DNA of 64,000 nt from JAQBQZ01 sp964406475. Its GTDB lineage: Bacteria; Patescibacteriota; Minisyncoccia; Phycocordibacterales; CAIRYW01. Shown piece after piece: positions 24,593 through 32,933 of the stretch (its first letter is position 1; every line of letters begins with the position of its first letter). The notes below the pieces were generated by a model. The model made no database searches and was not told the DNA's origin. It saw only the letters and a list, made by a program, of their open reading frames with translations. The position numbers and the translations under genes were made by a program. The stretch covers positions 1 through 64,000 of the forward strand of contig CAYORS010000001.1 of NCBI GenBank assembly GCA_964406475.1, written 5' to 3'.

Positions 24593-25105
24593 ATGACACC
24601 TAGTACCAATAACCCAAAATTTACTGAAGAAGACATCAAAAGGGAGCAGGAGATGTTTTTCTTTTTCCTTTTTGATCTTGTTAGATTTACGTGCCGAATC
24701 AATCTTGAGCAAATAAAAAGAATATACATCCAATATTCTACAAATGGATTGCAGCTTGATGGGGAGTCGTGGTTAAAGTTCATAGAATGTAGAGAATTGC
24801 AAGAATGGCTGCATCTTCAAGCACTCTTAATCAGGAAAACATATACATATTATAGTGCCACAGCCAGATTTAGAAACTATATTATGTGCCCAGCAAGTTG
24901 CGCAGAGTATCCTACAGCTCGATATATTGTCAAAATTGAAGACGGAGCATTAGAGACCTATGATGATGGAGTACATGGGACAACTGTTGCAACTATATGT
25001 AGCTTTTTCATTTTCAGATTATTCTTTCCTGATAGGGAGTTTATGATTTTTATGGATGAAAAGCCGCACACAATTAACTCAGGCCTGGAAATTCAACCTA
25101 TATGA
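24593..25105 (+). CDS. Uncharacterised protein, first of a paralogous pair
   Basis: A 170-aa protein of unknown family, rich in aromatic residues. It shares with the downstream neighbour the segment SWLKFIECRELQEW (there VWLEFVNSKELWDF) and the motif AEYP followed by an acidic stretch, so the two are diverged tandem duplicates. The ATG at 24593 is chosen over an upstream in-frame TTG. The stop overlaps the next start as ATGA, implying coupled translation. A TTGACA lies about 60 nt upstream. Confidence 0.7.
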   Translation: MTPSTNNPKFTEEDIKREQEMFFFFLFDLVRFTCRINLEQIKRIYIQYSTNGLQLDGESWLKFIECRELQEWLHLQALLIRKTYTYYSATARFRNYIMCPASCAEYPTARYIVKIEDGALETYDDGVHGTTVATICSFFIFRLFFPDREFMIFMDEKPHTINSGLEIQPI

Positions 25106-25572
25106 CCACATACGAATGGAAAGATGCTTATAACCTGGCTCAAATATTCTTTCTACAAGATAGGGACAAGCTTCTTCAGATCTATAGAGGAGTTGTTAAA
25201 GATAAAATTCTTAGACCAGAAGTCTGGTTGGAATTTGTTAATAGTAAAGAGTTATGGGATTTTTATACAAAAAGACTCAGACCTCTTTCCAATATAACAC
25301 TCAACACAATAGCAAATGCAGAATATCCGGACGAAGGAAACTTTGCAACTTTAGATTTGGAAGATTATCCCCTATTGCCACTATTCAATCTACCCGCAAG
25401 GGAAAGAAAAAAAGATGTGTTGCTCAACGGTGCGTGTCAACAAAACATCAAAAGGGTAATGATTTTTTTACTTGCAGAGGTAATAAAAACGCCTTTTTAT
25501 GTTAGATTTGTAACACATCCCTCAAGATACTATGACGTAGAATCTATACATGAGAGACTCCTAAGCCAGTAA
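25102..25572 (+). CDS. Uncharacterised protein, second of a paralogous pair
   Basis: A 156-aa protein similar in layout to the preceding gene: an N-terminal helix with many aromatic residues, VWLEFVNSKELWDF at about residues 43-56, NAEYPDEGNF at about 72, and a C-terminal FLLAEVIKTPFYVRFVTHP that parallels FFIFRLFFPDREFMIFM in the neighbour. No catalytic motif was recognised. Translation is coupled to the first gene by a 4-nt overlap, and a strong terminator follows. Possible two-subunit complex or toxin-like pair; both are guesses. Confidence 0.7.
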   Translation: MTTYEWKDAYNLAQIFFLQDRDKLLQIYRGVVKDKILRPEVWLEFVNSKELWDFYTKRLRPLSNITLNTIANAEYPDEGNFATLDLEDYPLLPLFNLPARERKKDVLLNGACQQNIKRVMIFLLAEVIKTPFYVRFVTHPSRYYDVESIHERLLSQ

Positions 25573-25591
25573 CGTAGGTCATAACCTTTTT

Positions 25592-25617
25592 GCCAGTTTT
25601 TCTTTGAAAAAACTGGC
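25592..25617 (+). terminator. Terminator of the paralogous pair
   Basis: GCCAGTTTTT (25592-25601) pairs with AAAAACTGGC (25608-25617), followed by TATTTTTATA. Confidence 0.88.
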
Positions 25618-25718
25618 TATTTTTATAATTATTGACTTACAGCCGAAATCCTATATTCTTATTCTATATTTAGGGATTATACTTAATTCCTAGTACTTAA
25701 TTCATAATTCTAACTAAA

Positions 25719-26294
25719 ATGTCATACCTCATTCCAACAGTTATAGAGAAAACTAACATGGGCGAACGCGCTTACGATATTTATTCTCGCCTACTCAAGG
25801 AAAACATCATCTTCCTCGGTGGCCCTATTGATGAAAACGTCGCCAATATCATCATCGCCCAGCTCCTCTTCCTCCAATCCGAAGATCCAAAGAAAGATAT
25901 TACTCTCTATGTGAACTCTCCGGGTGGACATGTAACAGCAGGACTTGCAATCATAGACACCATGAACAACATCAAAAACGATGTCTCTACAGTATGTGTA
26001 GGACTCGCAGCATCTATGGGCGCAGTCATTCTCGCAAGTGGGGCAAAGGGCAAGAGATACGCACTCCCAAACAGTGAGATTATGATTCATCAGCCACATG
26101 GTGGAGCAGAAGGTCAAGCCTCAGATATCGAGATTAGTGCCAAGCGAATCCTCAAAAACAGAGACATCTTAAACAGAATCCTCGCCAAGACAACAGGTCA
26201 GACACTTGCAAAGATAGAAAAGGACGTCGATCGTGACTTCTTCCTCGATCCAGTAGATGCCAAAAAGTATGGAATCATCGACAAAGTACTGTAG
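25719..26294 (+). CDS. clpP: ATP-dependent Clp protease proteolytic subunit ClpP
   Basis: A 191-aa ClpP, the serine peptidase that forms a 14-mer chamber and degrades proteins fed by Clp ATPases. The catalytic triad is visible: Ser in GLAASMGAVILASGA, His in NSEIMIHQPHGG and Asp in DVDRDFFLDP. The propeptide is short (MSYLIPTVIEKTNMGERAYDIYSRLL). Length is normal. It stands alone between a terminator upstream and another downstream, with no clpX adjacent. Confidence 0.97.
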   Translation: MSYLIPTVIEKTNMGERAYDIYSRLLKENIIFLGGPIDENVANIIIAQLLFLQSEDPKKDITLYVNSPGGHVTAGLAIIDTMNNIKNDVSTVCVGLAASMGAVILASGAKGKRYALPNSEIMIHQPHGGAEGQASDIEISAKRILKNRDILNRILAKTTGQTLAKIEKDVDRDFFLDPVDAKKYGIIDKVL

Positions 26295-26337
26295 GAAGCT
26301 ATTGGCTACTGGTTGTCAGCTGATAGGAAATTACAGC

Positions 26338-26367
26338 ATGCACCGCGCCCTCAGGGGCGCGGTGCAT
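26338..26367 (+). terminator. Terminator after clpP
   Basis: Perfect 13-bp stem ATGCACCGCGCCC (26338-26350) with its complement (26355-26367), 4-nt loop, then TTGTCATTTT. Confidence 0.92.
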
Positions 26368-26528
26368 TTGTCATTTTGATATTTTTAATGTATATTATAG
26401 TTATTACCATTTAATTTTGGTTTGCTTTTCAGATTCAATTCCCTTAAACATTCCGCACGACTTTATACCCCCCAACAATGTTTTCATTCATCACAAAACA
26501 ACAACTTAAGAGAATCAGCGAGTTAGAA

Positions 26529-26546
26529 TAAGCGAACCTTCGCTTA
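26529..26546 (+). promoter_or_regulatory. Palindrome just before the rny start codon
   Basis: TAAGCGAA-CC-TTCGCTTA ends 2 nt before the ATG at 26549. It would form a hairpin over the ribosome-binding region of rny mRNA. Confidence 0.4.
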
Positions 26547-26548
26547 AT

Positions 26549-28078
26549 ATGTCATTAAAATTAGTATTCGCACTCCTTGCGGTCGCAGGAGTAGCAGGAA
26601 TCGCACTCGGATATGTACTCCGAATGCTTCTTGCATTGAGTAAGAAAAACTCAATAGAACAAGACATCAAGCAGATGATGCTCGATGCAAAGGAAGAAGC
26701 AAAAAAGATTACACTCAGAGCAGAAGAAGACGCAGCAGAGACACTCAAGGGTGTGCGTGAGGAGCTTAAAGAAAAAGAAGACAAGATCAAGAAGACAGAA
26801 GACAGACTCATCGCCAAAGAAGAGCTACTCGATAGAAGACAAGTCGATATCGACAGAGAAGTAGAAGCAATCAAGCAGAGAATCCAAGAACTCCGTGACA
26901 AAAAGGACAAGATAGATGGCATGGAGTCAGAGAAACTCGCAGAATTACAGAAAATAGCTCGCCTCACAGAAGAAGAGGCGCGTAACAATCTGCTTGCAAA
27001 CATTGAGCAAAAATACGAAGAAGATCTAATGGTGCGAATGAAAAAACTCGAAAGTGGTGTAAACGACAACCTTGAACGCAAGGCAAAAGAAATCCTTACA
27101 ACATCTATCCAGAGACTTGCAAACTCAGTGTCTCCAGACATCTTCATCACATCTGTACCAATACAGTCAGATGAGCTCAAAGGCAAAATCATCGGCAAAG
27201 AAGGAAGAAATATCAAAGCATTCGAACGAGAAACAGGTGTCGAAGTTATCATCGATGATACTCCAGGAGCTATCACTATCTCATGTTTTGATCCTGTGAG
27301 ACGCGCAGTCGCAAAACTCGCGCTTGAGAGTCTCCTCCTTGATGGTAGAATCCAACCAGCCAAGATAGAAAAAGAAGTTGAAAAGGCAAAAGCAGATATC
27401 AACAAGATTATAAAGGAAAAAGGTGAGCAAGCTGCACTCGAGTGTGGTGTCTTCAATCTCGACCCTCGTATTCTTGCAATCCTTGGACGACTCTACTTCC
27501 GAACAAGTTACGGTCAGAATGTACTCCAACACTCAATCGAGATGACTCATATCGCAGGTATGATTGCCCAAGAACTTGGTGCTGATGTTGCGGTAGCAAA
27601 GGCAGGGGCACTCACACACGATATCGGTAAGGCACTCGATCATGAGGTACAAGGTACACACGTAGAGATTGGAAGAAGAATCCTTCAAAAGTTTGGCGCA
27701 TCAGAAGCAATCGTCAAAGCAATGGAGGCACACCACGAAGAATATCCATACGAAACACTCGAATCACGCATTGTTCAAGCGGCAGACTCTATCTCTGGAT
27801 CACGACCAGGTGCACGACGAGATAGTGTCGAGAATTATCTCAAACGACTAGGTGATCTCGAAGCAATAGCAAACGGCTTTAAGGGAGTAGAAAAATCATA
27901 CGCTCTCCAAGCAGGACGAGAAATCCGAGTATTTGTGACACCAAGTGAGGTATCAGATCTCGAGGCAACCAACATGGCTCGAGATATCGCACAAAAAATC
28001 GAATCCGAACTCAAATACCCAGGAGAGATACGAGTAACAGTCATAAGAGAGAACAAGATAGTAGAAATAGCACGATAA
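26549..28078 (+). CDS. rny: Ribonuclease Y
   Basis: A 509-aa membrane-anchored endoribonuclease that initiates mRNA decay in many bacteria lacking RNase E. Residues 1-28 form the membrane anchor. Residues 35-175 are a long charged coiled coil (EDKIKKTEDRLIAKEELLDR). A KH domain follows (GKIIGKEGRNIKAFERETGV, about 212-231), then the HD phosphohydrolase domain with LTHDIGK at about residue 356. Length is typical. Together with pnp (44.5 kb) and the NYN protein (42.1 kb) it gives the window a set of RNA-turnover enzymes. Confidence 0.97.
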   Translation: MSLKLVFALLAVAGVAGIALGYVLRMLLALSKKNSIEQDIKQMMLDAKEEAKKITLRAEEDAAETLKGVREELKEKEDKIKKTEDRLIAKEELLDRRQVDIDREVEAIKQRIQELRDKKDKIDGMESEKLAELQKIARLTEEEARNNLLANIEQKYEEDLMVRMKKLESGVNDNLERKAKEILTTSIQRLANSVSPDIFITSVPIQSDELKGKIIGKEGRNIKAFERETGVEVIIDDTPGAITISCFDPVRRAVAKLALESLLLDGRIQPAKIEKEVEKAKADINKIIKEKGEQAALECGVFNLDPRILAILGRLYFRTSYGQNVLQHSIEMTHIAGMIAQELGADVAVAKAGALTHDIGKALDHEVQGTHVEIGRRILQKFGASEAIVKAMEAHHEEYPYETLESRIVQAADSISGSRPGARRDSVENYLKRLGDLEAIANGFKGVEKSYALQAGREIRVFVTPSEVSDLEATNMARDIAQKIESELKYPGEIRVTVIRENKIVEIAR

Positions 28079-28088
28079 AATAACAACA

Positions 28089-28126
28089 AAAAAACGCACT
28101 GCAAGAAATAAAAGGGTGCGTTTTTT
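28089..28126 (+). terminator. Terminator after rny
   Basis: AAAAAACGCAC (28089-28099) pairs with GTGCGTTTTTT (28116-28126), followed by GTTTG. Confidence 0.88.
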
Positions 28127-28261
28127 GTTTGTGTTAGTATAATATATAAAATACTAAAAAATATAAATAAAAAAAGTCAATATTTTGCTAAAAAAAACTA
28201 TTAGTATATAATGATAATCGAAAGAGATAGGTCGTTATTAATGTAATACAATTTTTATATC

Positions 28262-28534
28262 ATGAACAAACAAGGACTCGTAGATGCAGTACACGCTGTA
28301 CTACAAGGAACAAAGGTGCAAGCAGAATCAGTTGTTGACACTGTGATTGACACTATCGTCAAATCTTTGAAAAAAGGTGGAGACGTATCAATCGCAGGTC
28401 TTGGTATCTTCTCTGTTAAGGCTCGAGCAGCAAGAACAGCAAGAAACCCACGAACAGGTGAAACTGTAAAAGTAGCAGCAACAAAAGTTCCAAAATTTAG
28501 AGCAGCAAAAGCTCTCAAAGATGCTGTAAAATAA
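28262..28534 (+). CDS. hup: HU-family nucleoid protein
   Basis: A 90-aa HU/IHF-fold DNA-bending protein. The N-terminal helices (MNKQGLVDAVHAVLQGTKVQ) and the core GGDVSIAGLGIFSVKARAARTARNPRTGETVKV match HU, including the RNPxTG motif at the tip of the DNA-binding arm. It compacts and bends DNA as a dimer. It is a monocistronic unit bounded by terminators. Confidence 0.96.
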   Translation: MNKQGLVDAVHAVLQGTKVQAESVVDTVIDTIVKSLKKGGDVSIAGLGIFSVKARAARTARNPRTGETVKVAATKVPKFRAAKALKDAVK

Positions 28535-28547
28535 TCTTTTTAGATTA

Positions 28548-28598
28548 CATACACAATTATAAAAACCTCCTTACCGGAGGTTTTTATAATTGTGTATG
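28548..28598. terminator. Very long perfect bidirectional terminator hairpin
   Basis: A 23-bp perfect stem (28548-28570 with 28576-28598) and a 5-nt loop. It includes AAAAACCTCC/GGAGGTTTTT. It serves hup (plus) and the small gene at 28611-28757 (minus). Confidence 0.88.
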
Positions 28599-28610
28599 TG
28601 TATTCAAAAA

Positions 28611-28757
28611 CTAGTCTTCTTCTGATTCGCGAGCATTTTCGATAGCAAGTCTCAGAGCATCTCTATCAACTAGACCTAAAGAGATCTCTCTTTCTTCAGG
28701 AGGGACAGATGTATCAACCAAGAAACCTTCTTCAAAACCACCATCTTCTAAACTCAT
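28611..28757 (-). CDS. Small acidic protein (48 aa)
   Basis: A 48-aa ORF starting MSLEDGGFEEGFLVDTSVPP and ending in AIENARESEED. It is strongly acidic, with one amphipathic helix predicted near the end (DRDALRLAIENARES). It is supported by an ATG start, position directly upstream of the shared terminator, and the absence of any other explanation for this interval. No homologue is recognised. A short ORF like this could also arise by chance, hence the moderate confidence. Confidence 0.55.
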   Translation of the reverse strand: MSLEDGGFEEGFLVDTSVPPEEREISLGLVDRDALRLAIENARESEED

Positions 28758-28837
28758 TTAAGTTAAATTAAAAAATAAAAAATCACAAATTCTACAGATT
28801 ACAGAATTTCTAGACTATAGCAGATTATCAATCTCAA

Positions 28838-29016
28838 TTGGAACAAACTGCGCCTGTGTGGTGCGGGATAAGAGAATCAGTCACGGATATTTTGCTCGTC
28901 GTCTCTCGCAAAATTCCTCGACCCCGGCTCGGCTTCCCTTGTTGCTACAAGCTCACTGCCTCCGCCTTTCAATTCTCTTGGAACAAACTATGTTTGTGGT
29001 GCGGGATAAGAGAATC
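28838..29016. repeat. Duplicated 3' end of tRNA-Gly (two about 40-bp copies)
   Basis: Copy A (28838-28878) and copy B (28978-29016) share TTGGAACAAACT and then TGGTGCGGGATAAGAGAATC. Copy B is the real 3' end of tRNA-Gly(UCC) plus its downstream flank. They are separated by 99 bp of GC-richer, non-coding sequence. The arrangement resembles the two ends of an integration event, but no integrase is present. Confidence 0.75.
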
Positions 29017-29070
29017 GAACTCTTGTCTTCTGCTTGGAAGGCAGACATTCTACCACTAAACCAATCCCGC
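28997..29070 (-). tRNA. tRNA-Gly (anticodon UCC), CCA encoded
   Basis: The minus-strand cloverleaf runs from GCGGGAT to ATCCCGC, with D-arm GTTTAGTGGTAGAAT, anticodon stem-loop TCTGC-CTTCCAA-GCAGA (anticodon TCC) and T-arm AAGAG-TTCGATT-CTCTT. The discriminator and 3' CCA (ACCA) are encoded at 29000-28997. Confidence 0.95.
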
Positions 29071-29169
29071 GTATTCATACTATATCAAAATCCAACAAAA
29101 AAATCAATTTGAATAAATTGTGTTTTAATTTGCTTACAAAAGTAGAAAAGCAAGAGACATAAATGTATA

Positions 29170-30300
29170 ATGAAACCAATGAATCCAGAAACAGCAAAAG
29201 CGTTTGCAGGACTTATTGCGTCAATAATGTCTTTTTTGGGTTGGACTCCACAAGAATATTCGGAGATTTTTTCTCTTCCTCAAACACCTGTGGTCACAAC
29301 AGCAACAACGACACAACCTTCTCAAACTCAAAACAAAACTCCCAAAAAACCCAAAAATTCTGATCAAGCCAAAATACCAACAAAAAAAACACCTGACACA
29401 TCTCAAGCCAAAACACCATCCACACCTCAAAAAACAAAAGAAACTCCAACCACAAACATACAACAAAGCCCTAGAGACAATCTCACACTAGAAGAAAAAA
29501 TAAGCACATCAATCGTTAATATTTATTGTACACGCATTCTAGGAAACACAATTCAAAAAACAACTGGAAGTGGTGTTGTTGTAGATCCGAATGGGGTTAT
29601 TCTCACAAATGCTCATGTCGCGGAGTACTTCCTCCTCGCTCAAAATGGCAACAATACCTCATGTTCTATTCGTACAGAATCACCTGCCGCAACATCATAT
29701 AAAGCAAAACTAATTTTTATCTCCCCTCAATGGATCAAAAACAACAAAAACAATCTCTCACTTCAAACACTCACAGGTACCGGTGAATACGACTATGCTC
29801 TTTTACAGATTACAGAACGTGTACGACTTGCCGCTTCCGATGTACCTCTTCCCTTTTTACCCGTATCAGATGAATCCATAGCCAAAGACACCACTGTGTT
29901 TGTTGCAGGATATCCAGCTGGGTTTAGTAGTGTCACACTTCTTGATAGTGCACTCTATGAACTCACAAAGAAAACAACAATTACAAATGTTGCAAGCTTT
30001 GATGGTAAAGATGTGGATGTTGTAAACACAGGCCCCACTGCGGTCGCAGAGCACGGTTCATCAGGAGGAGGGGTAATTGACGCAGATGGGAATCTTCGTG
30101 CACTCATTGTGGCTACAACAATAGATCCCTATACAAACCAAAAAAACATTCAAGCAATCACACTTCCTTATATCAAAAAAAGCATCAAAAAAGAATCTGG
30201 TAAAAGCTTCTCTTCTCTTCTTGAAAATGGACACGAAGAAGCAAGCACATTCGAGAAAGAGCAAATCTCCTCGCTTCTCAATACTCTTCTGGGCAAATAA
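29170..30300 (+). CDS. Trypsin-like serine protease with Pro/Thr-rich linker
   Basis: A 376-aa protein. A short hydrophobic N-terminal segment (AFAGLIASIMSFLGW) may act as anchor. Residues 35-105 are a low-complexity Thr/Pro/Lys/Gln linker, and then comes an S1-type protease domain. The triad is visible: His in GVILTNAHV (about residue 156), Asp in GEYDYALLQI (about 210) and Ser in EHGSSGGGVID (about 298). It is probably an envelope quality-control or secreted protease of the DegP type, but without a PDZ domain. A TATAAT at 29166-29171 overlaps the first ATG, so the second in-frame ATG at 29179 (7 nt after the -10) may be the real, leaderless start. Confidence 0.85.
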   Translation: MKPMNPETAKAFAGLIASIMSFLGWTPQEYSEIFSLPQTPVVTTATTTQPSQTQNKTPKKPKNSDQAKIPTKKTPDTSQAKTPSTPQKTKETPTTNIQQSPRDNLTLEEKISTSIVNIYCTRILGNTIQKTTGSGVVVDPNGVILTNAHVAEYFLLAQNGNNTSCSIRTESPAATSYKAKLIFISPQWIKNNKNNLSLQTLTGTGEYDYALLQITERVRLAASDVPLPFLPVSDESIAKDTTVFVAGYPAGFSSVTLLDSALYELTKKTTITNVASFDGKDVDVVNTGPTAVAEHGSSGGGVIDADGNLRALIVATTIDPYTNQKNIQAITLPYIKKSIKKESGKSFSSLLENGHEEASTFEKEQISSLLNTLLGK

Positions 30301-30336
30301 GCTATAAATAAAAGACATTCTAAAAGACAATGACCT

Positions 30337-30636
30337 TTATAATGTCTTTAATGCTTGTATCAGATTGTCGAAATTGTCTTCAGGAGAGAGTTTGTTACGT
30401 TTCATATAACCACACTGGGTGCACTCGTGTGTAACAACAAAACACCCTTTCTCTTGTTCTAATTTTATAGGTTTCATTTTACCAAGACATTTTGATGCTC
30501 TGTCACCGGGAAACACATCTACATGTTTACTCCACAAACACCTTGGACAGTGGTTGGTGAAACCATTTCCCGTCACACGTTCACCACAGTGCTCGCATAC
30601 AAAATTTTCTTCTACTTTTTTAAATGTTAGAGACAT
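30337..30636 (-). CDS. RNHCP-domain zinc-ribbon protein
   Basis: A 99-aa protein matching the RNHCP family: FVCEHCGERV, then TNHCPRCLWSKHVDVFPGDR (RNHCP is TNHCP here), CLGKMKPI and HECTQCGYMKRN. The four CxxC pairs or single Cys should bind zinc. Function of the family is unknown. The start at 30636 (MSLTFKKVEENF) is chosen, because the longer ORF would run through the divergent truD promoter. Confidence 0.88.
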   Translation of the reverse strand: MSLTFKKVEENFVCEHCGERVTGNGFTNHCPRCLWSKHVDVFPGDRASKCLGKMKPIKLEQEKGCFVVTHECTQCGYMKRNKLSPEDNFDNLIQALKTL

Positions 30637-30643
30637 GTGTGTA

Positions 30644-30652
30644 TGATATAAT
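30644..30652 (+). promoter_or_regulatory. Extended -10 of truD
   Basis: TGATATAAT at 30644-30652, about 20 nt before the truD ATG at 30672. It gives a leader of about 12 nt. Confidence 0.6.
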
Positions 30653-30671
30653 TCAAAGACATAAAAGACAA

Positions 30672-31925
30672 ATGCTTGAAACATTTAGTACAAGAAAAAA
30701 AAGACCGCTGATTATCGAGGATGCTGAATTTTTAAAAAAATTTGGTATTTATATCCCAGGAAAAGAAGGAGTAAAAAATGCGATCTTAAAATATTACCCT
30801 GAGGATTTTATTGTTGAGGAGATCGATCCAAATAATGAATTAGCGACGATTGAACAACCTCGACAAGATACTGTTAATACATATTCAGACTGTAAAAATT
30901 TTACAGTGGTTTTGGTTAAAAAGAACATGCGTACTATCGATTGTGTCAATGATATATCAAACCAATTAGGTGTAACCAAAGAGAACATCAACTATTATGG
31001 ATTGAAGGATGACGATGCTGTCACGGCACAATTTTTAGCCATAAAAAACACCTCTTTTGAAAAACTAAAGTTAATAAAATCTGATCATTTTTTTATTAAA
31101 CAAATAAAAGAGATGCGGGACACAATTGTACCTGGTAAGAACAAAGGAAATCGCTTTACAATCATTATTAGATTCGTCTCGGAAAAAGATAGAGATTTCA
31201 CACTATCCAAAATCGCAGACAAAAAAGACTATCAGTTTTTGAATTACTTTTATACCCAGAGATTTAATGCACCCCGCCTAAGTAATTTCTACTGGGCAAT
31301 CCTTCTCATGCAAGGAAGATATGAGGAATCTTTAAAAGAATTTTTGACTCAAACAAGCACAAATGAATCACCTCATGAAATTGATTTGCGTAAACAAATC
31401 TTAGAAAACTATGGCGATTGGCAAATTGTTGATGATTTTCTAAAAAATGAATCATTTTTTGACAAAGAAAAGGAGGTTATAAAAAGCCTAGCATCAAAAC
31501 AAACCATAAAAGGTGCACTCAATTCCATAAATGACCAAATAAAGCTATGGTGCTATGCTTTGGGCTCTTGGTTCTTTAACCACAAAATAATGGGATTATT
31601 GCTGAATAATCAAAACATTCCTGAAGAATTACCAATGTATCTTTCTACAAAAGAAAAGGATTTTTCTATTTATAAAAACTTTGCTGAAACACTGGGTATA
31701 TATCCTCCGGACACCCATCTTCTAAAGAGAGACTTTAATATTGATAGTTTTGGATCAAAAGTTAAAACTCGCACAAAAGCAGTTGTCCATTCTGTCGAAA
31801 AGAATGAAAAAAAGAATATTAGAATTATTTTTGATCTTCCAACTGGTTCGTATGCCACCACCTTCCTATCAAACTTTATAAACATAATGTCTGGCGATAC
31901 CTCAGGCCAAGATATAGAAAAATAA
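30672..31925 (+). CDS. truD: TruD-family tRNA pseudouridine synthase
   Basis: A 417-aa TruD-family enzyme, which converts U13 of tRNAs to pseudouridine. The catalytic motif YYGLKDDDAVTAQ carries the nucleophilic Asp. Further family motifs are NKGNRFTI, NYFYTQRFN and the C-terminal LPTGSYATTFL. It is longer than E. coli TruD and carries the insertion domain in the middle. The start at 30672 follows a short leader after an extended -10; an upstream ATG at 30624 precedes the promoter and is rejected. Confidence 0.92.
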   Translation: MLETFSTRKKRPLIIEDAEFLKKFGIYIPGKEGVKNAILKYYPEDFIVEEIDPNNELATIEQPRQDTVNTYSDCKNFTVVLVKKNMRTIDCVNDISNQLGVTKENINYYGLKDDDAVTAQFLAIKNTSFEKLKLIKSDHFFIKQIKEMRDTIVPGKNKGNRFTIIIRFVSEKDRDFTLSKIADKKDYQFLNYFYTQRFNAPRLSNFYWAILLMQGRYEESLKEFLTQTSTNESPHEIDLRKQILENYGDWQIVDDFLKNESFFDKEKEVIKSLASKQTIKGALNSINDQIKLWCYALGSWFFNHKIMGLLLNNQNIPEELPMYLSTKEKDFSIYKNFAETLGIYPPDTHLLKRDFNIDSFGSKVKTRTKAVVHSVEKNEKKNIRIIFDLPTGSYATTFLSNFINIMSGDTSGQDIEK

Positions 31926-31927
31926 AA

Positions 31928-31957
31928 AATGTCACACCATTTTCGCGGTGTGACATT
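31928..31957 (-). terminator. Terminator between convergent truD and 31980 gene
   Basis: AATGTCACACC (31928-31938) pairs with GGTGTGACATT (31947-31957). The strong T-tract (TTTTTTATTTTT) is on the minus strand. Confidence 0.82.
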
Positions 31958-31979
31958 CTCGAAAGCTAAAGAGGTTGGA

Positions 31980-32720
31980 TTAGACTCGGGCAGCAATCCA
32001 CTTGATTTCACCATCGACAAGAGCAAGCTCTTGCGGTTTGGTTCCAACAGGGGGATTCCGGAAGTTGACTGTAATCGTAGGATCGACCGTTGCCGTGTTG
32101 TTTGAGAAGACGGTGCATGCGCCCCACTGACTCGGACACACACGGTTTCGAAGCTCTTGAAGGAAGACTTGGTTGCGACCGAGACCTTTTTCGCCAGCCG
32201 TCTGCATTGCCAGCAACTTGTCCCCAAAGACCGACTCATGAGCAAAACGGATTTCAATCACATGCTGAATATGCACGTTTTCTGGTCCATACTTGTCAGT
32301 GAGACGATTCTGTTCCTCTGCTCCCCGTGCCTTTGCGTAGCAGAGGGATTGGATGATTTTGAAACCATGAGATTCAAGCTGTTTGAGGAAGTGCCCTGCA
32401 CGAAGCTGACCCTTCCCCTCCATCTTAAAATCTGCCGTATCATGTGCACCTTCACGAATCCGCCCTTCAGCGGATTTTCGGTCATACCCCAAGATACGCG
32501 CAATTTCGGCGTGACGCTTATTTGCAGCCTCTTGGTCGCGAAGCTCATACGTCTTATCAAAAATCGGATGAATGAGGCTTTTGATGACCTCTCCTGGTGC
32601 ATAAAATTTGACCAGGACATCCTGGTCCCCACGATCTTTGTGGAGACGGATTGATTGACGCGTCGGCATTGTGACCGACTTACCCTTGACTGCTTCAAGG
32701 GCACTCAGTGGACTATTCAT
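31980..32720 (-). CDS. Uncharacterised soluble protein, higher-GC cassette
   Basis: A 246-aa protein with no signal peptide and no motif I recognise. It has a basic N-terminal third, AEIARILGYDRKSAEGRIREG that could be a DNA-binding-like helix pair, and a C-terminal beta-rich part (DPTITVNFRNPPVGTKPQEL). Sampled lines are 53-55% GC against about 33% in truD, pointing to horizontal transfer. An extended -10 (TGGTACAAT) lies 3 nt before the ATG, and a terminator follows. Confidence 0.7.
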   Translation of the reverse strand: MNSPLSALEAVKGKSVTMPTRQSIRLHKDRGDQDVLVKFYAPGEVIKSLIHPIFDKTYELRDQEAANKRHAEIARILGYDRKSAEGRIREGAHDTADFKMEGKGQLRAGHFLKQLESHGFKIIQSLCYAKARGAEEQNRLTDKYGPENVHIQHVIEIRFAHESVFGDKLLAMQTAGEKGLGRNQVFLQELRNRVCPSQWGACTVFSNNTATVDPTITVNFRNPPVGTKPQELALVDGEIKWIAARV

Positions 32721-32791
32721 TGCATTGTACCAGCATTTTCATCCGGCCAGTATCGGAGTTGGTGTTTGTCTGATTCCGCTGTCTAACCATA

Positions 32792-32839
32792 GCCAGCAGA
32801 CATAGAAAAACAAAACATTATTTTTCTATGTCTGCTGGC
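32792..32839. repeat. Perfect 19-bp inverted repeat
   Basis: 32792-32810 is the exact complement of 32821-32839, with a 10-nt loop. The stem starts GCCAGCAGACATAGAAAAA. No T-tract follows on either strand, so it is not a standard terminator. It lies in the 213-bp gap between the 32720 start and the gene at 32934, next to the high-GC cassette. Confidence 0.85.
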
Positions 32840-32933
32840 ACCTCTTTCAAAGTACAATTTACTCTTTAATTCTAACATACCATTGACAAAAAGTCAATGT
32901 GCTTTTGTATTGGAAAATACGGACAAATAGGCT

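Noticed and set aside
26515..27456. 313-aa minus-strand ORF
   Set aside because: Antisense to rny; Ser/Leu-rich shadow without promoter or start context.
31980..32720. High-GC gene considered as a transposase or phage gene
   Set aside because: No DDE, tyrosine or serine recombinase motif; the nearby inverted repeat is not paired with a copy on the other side.
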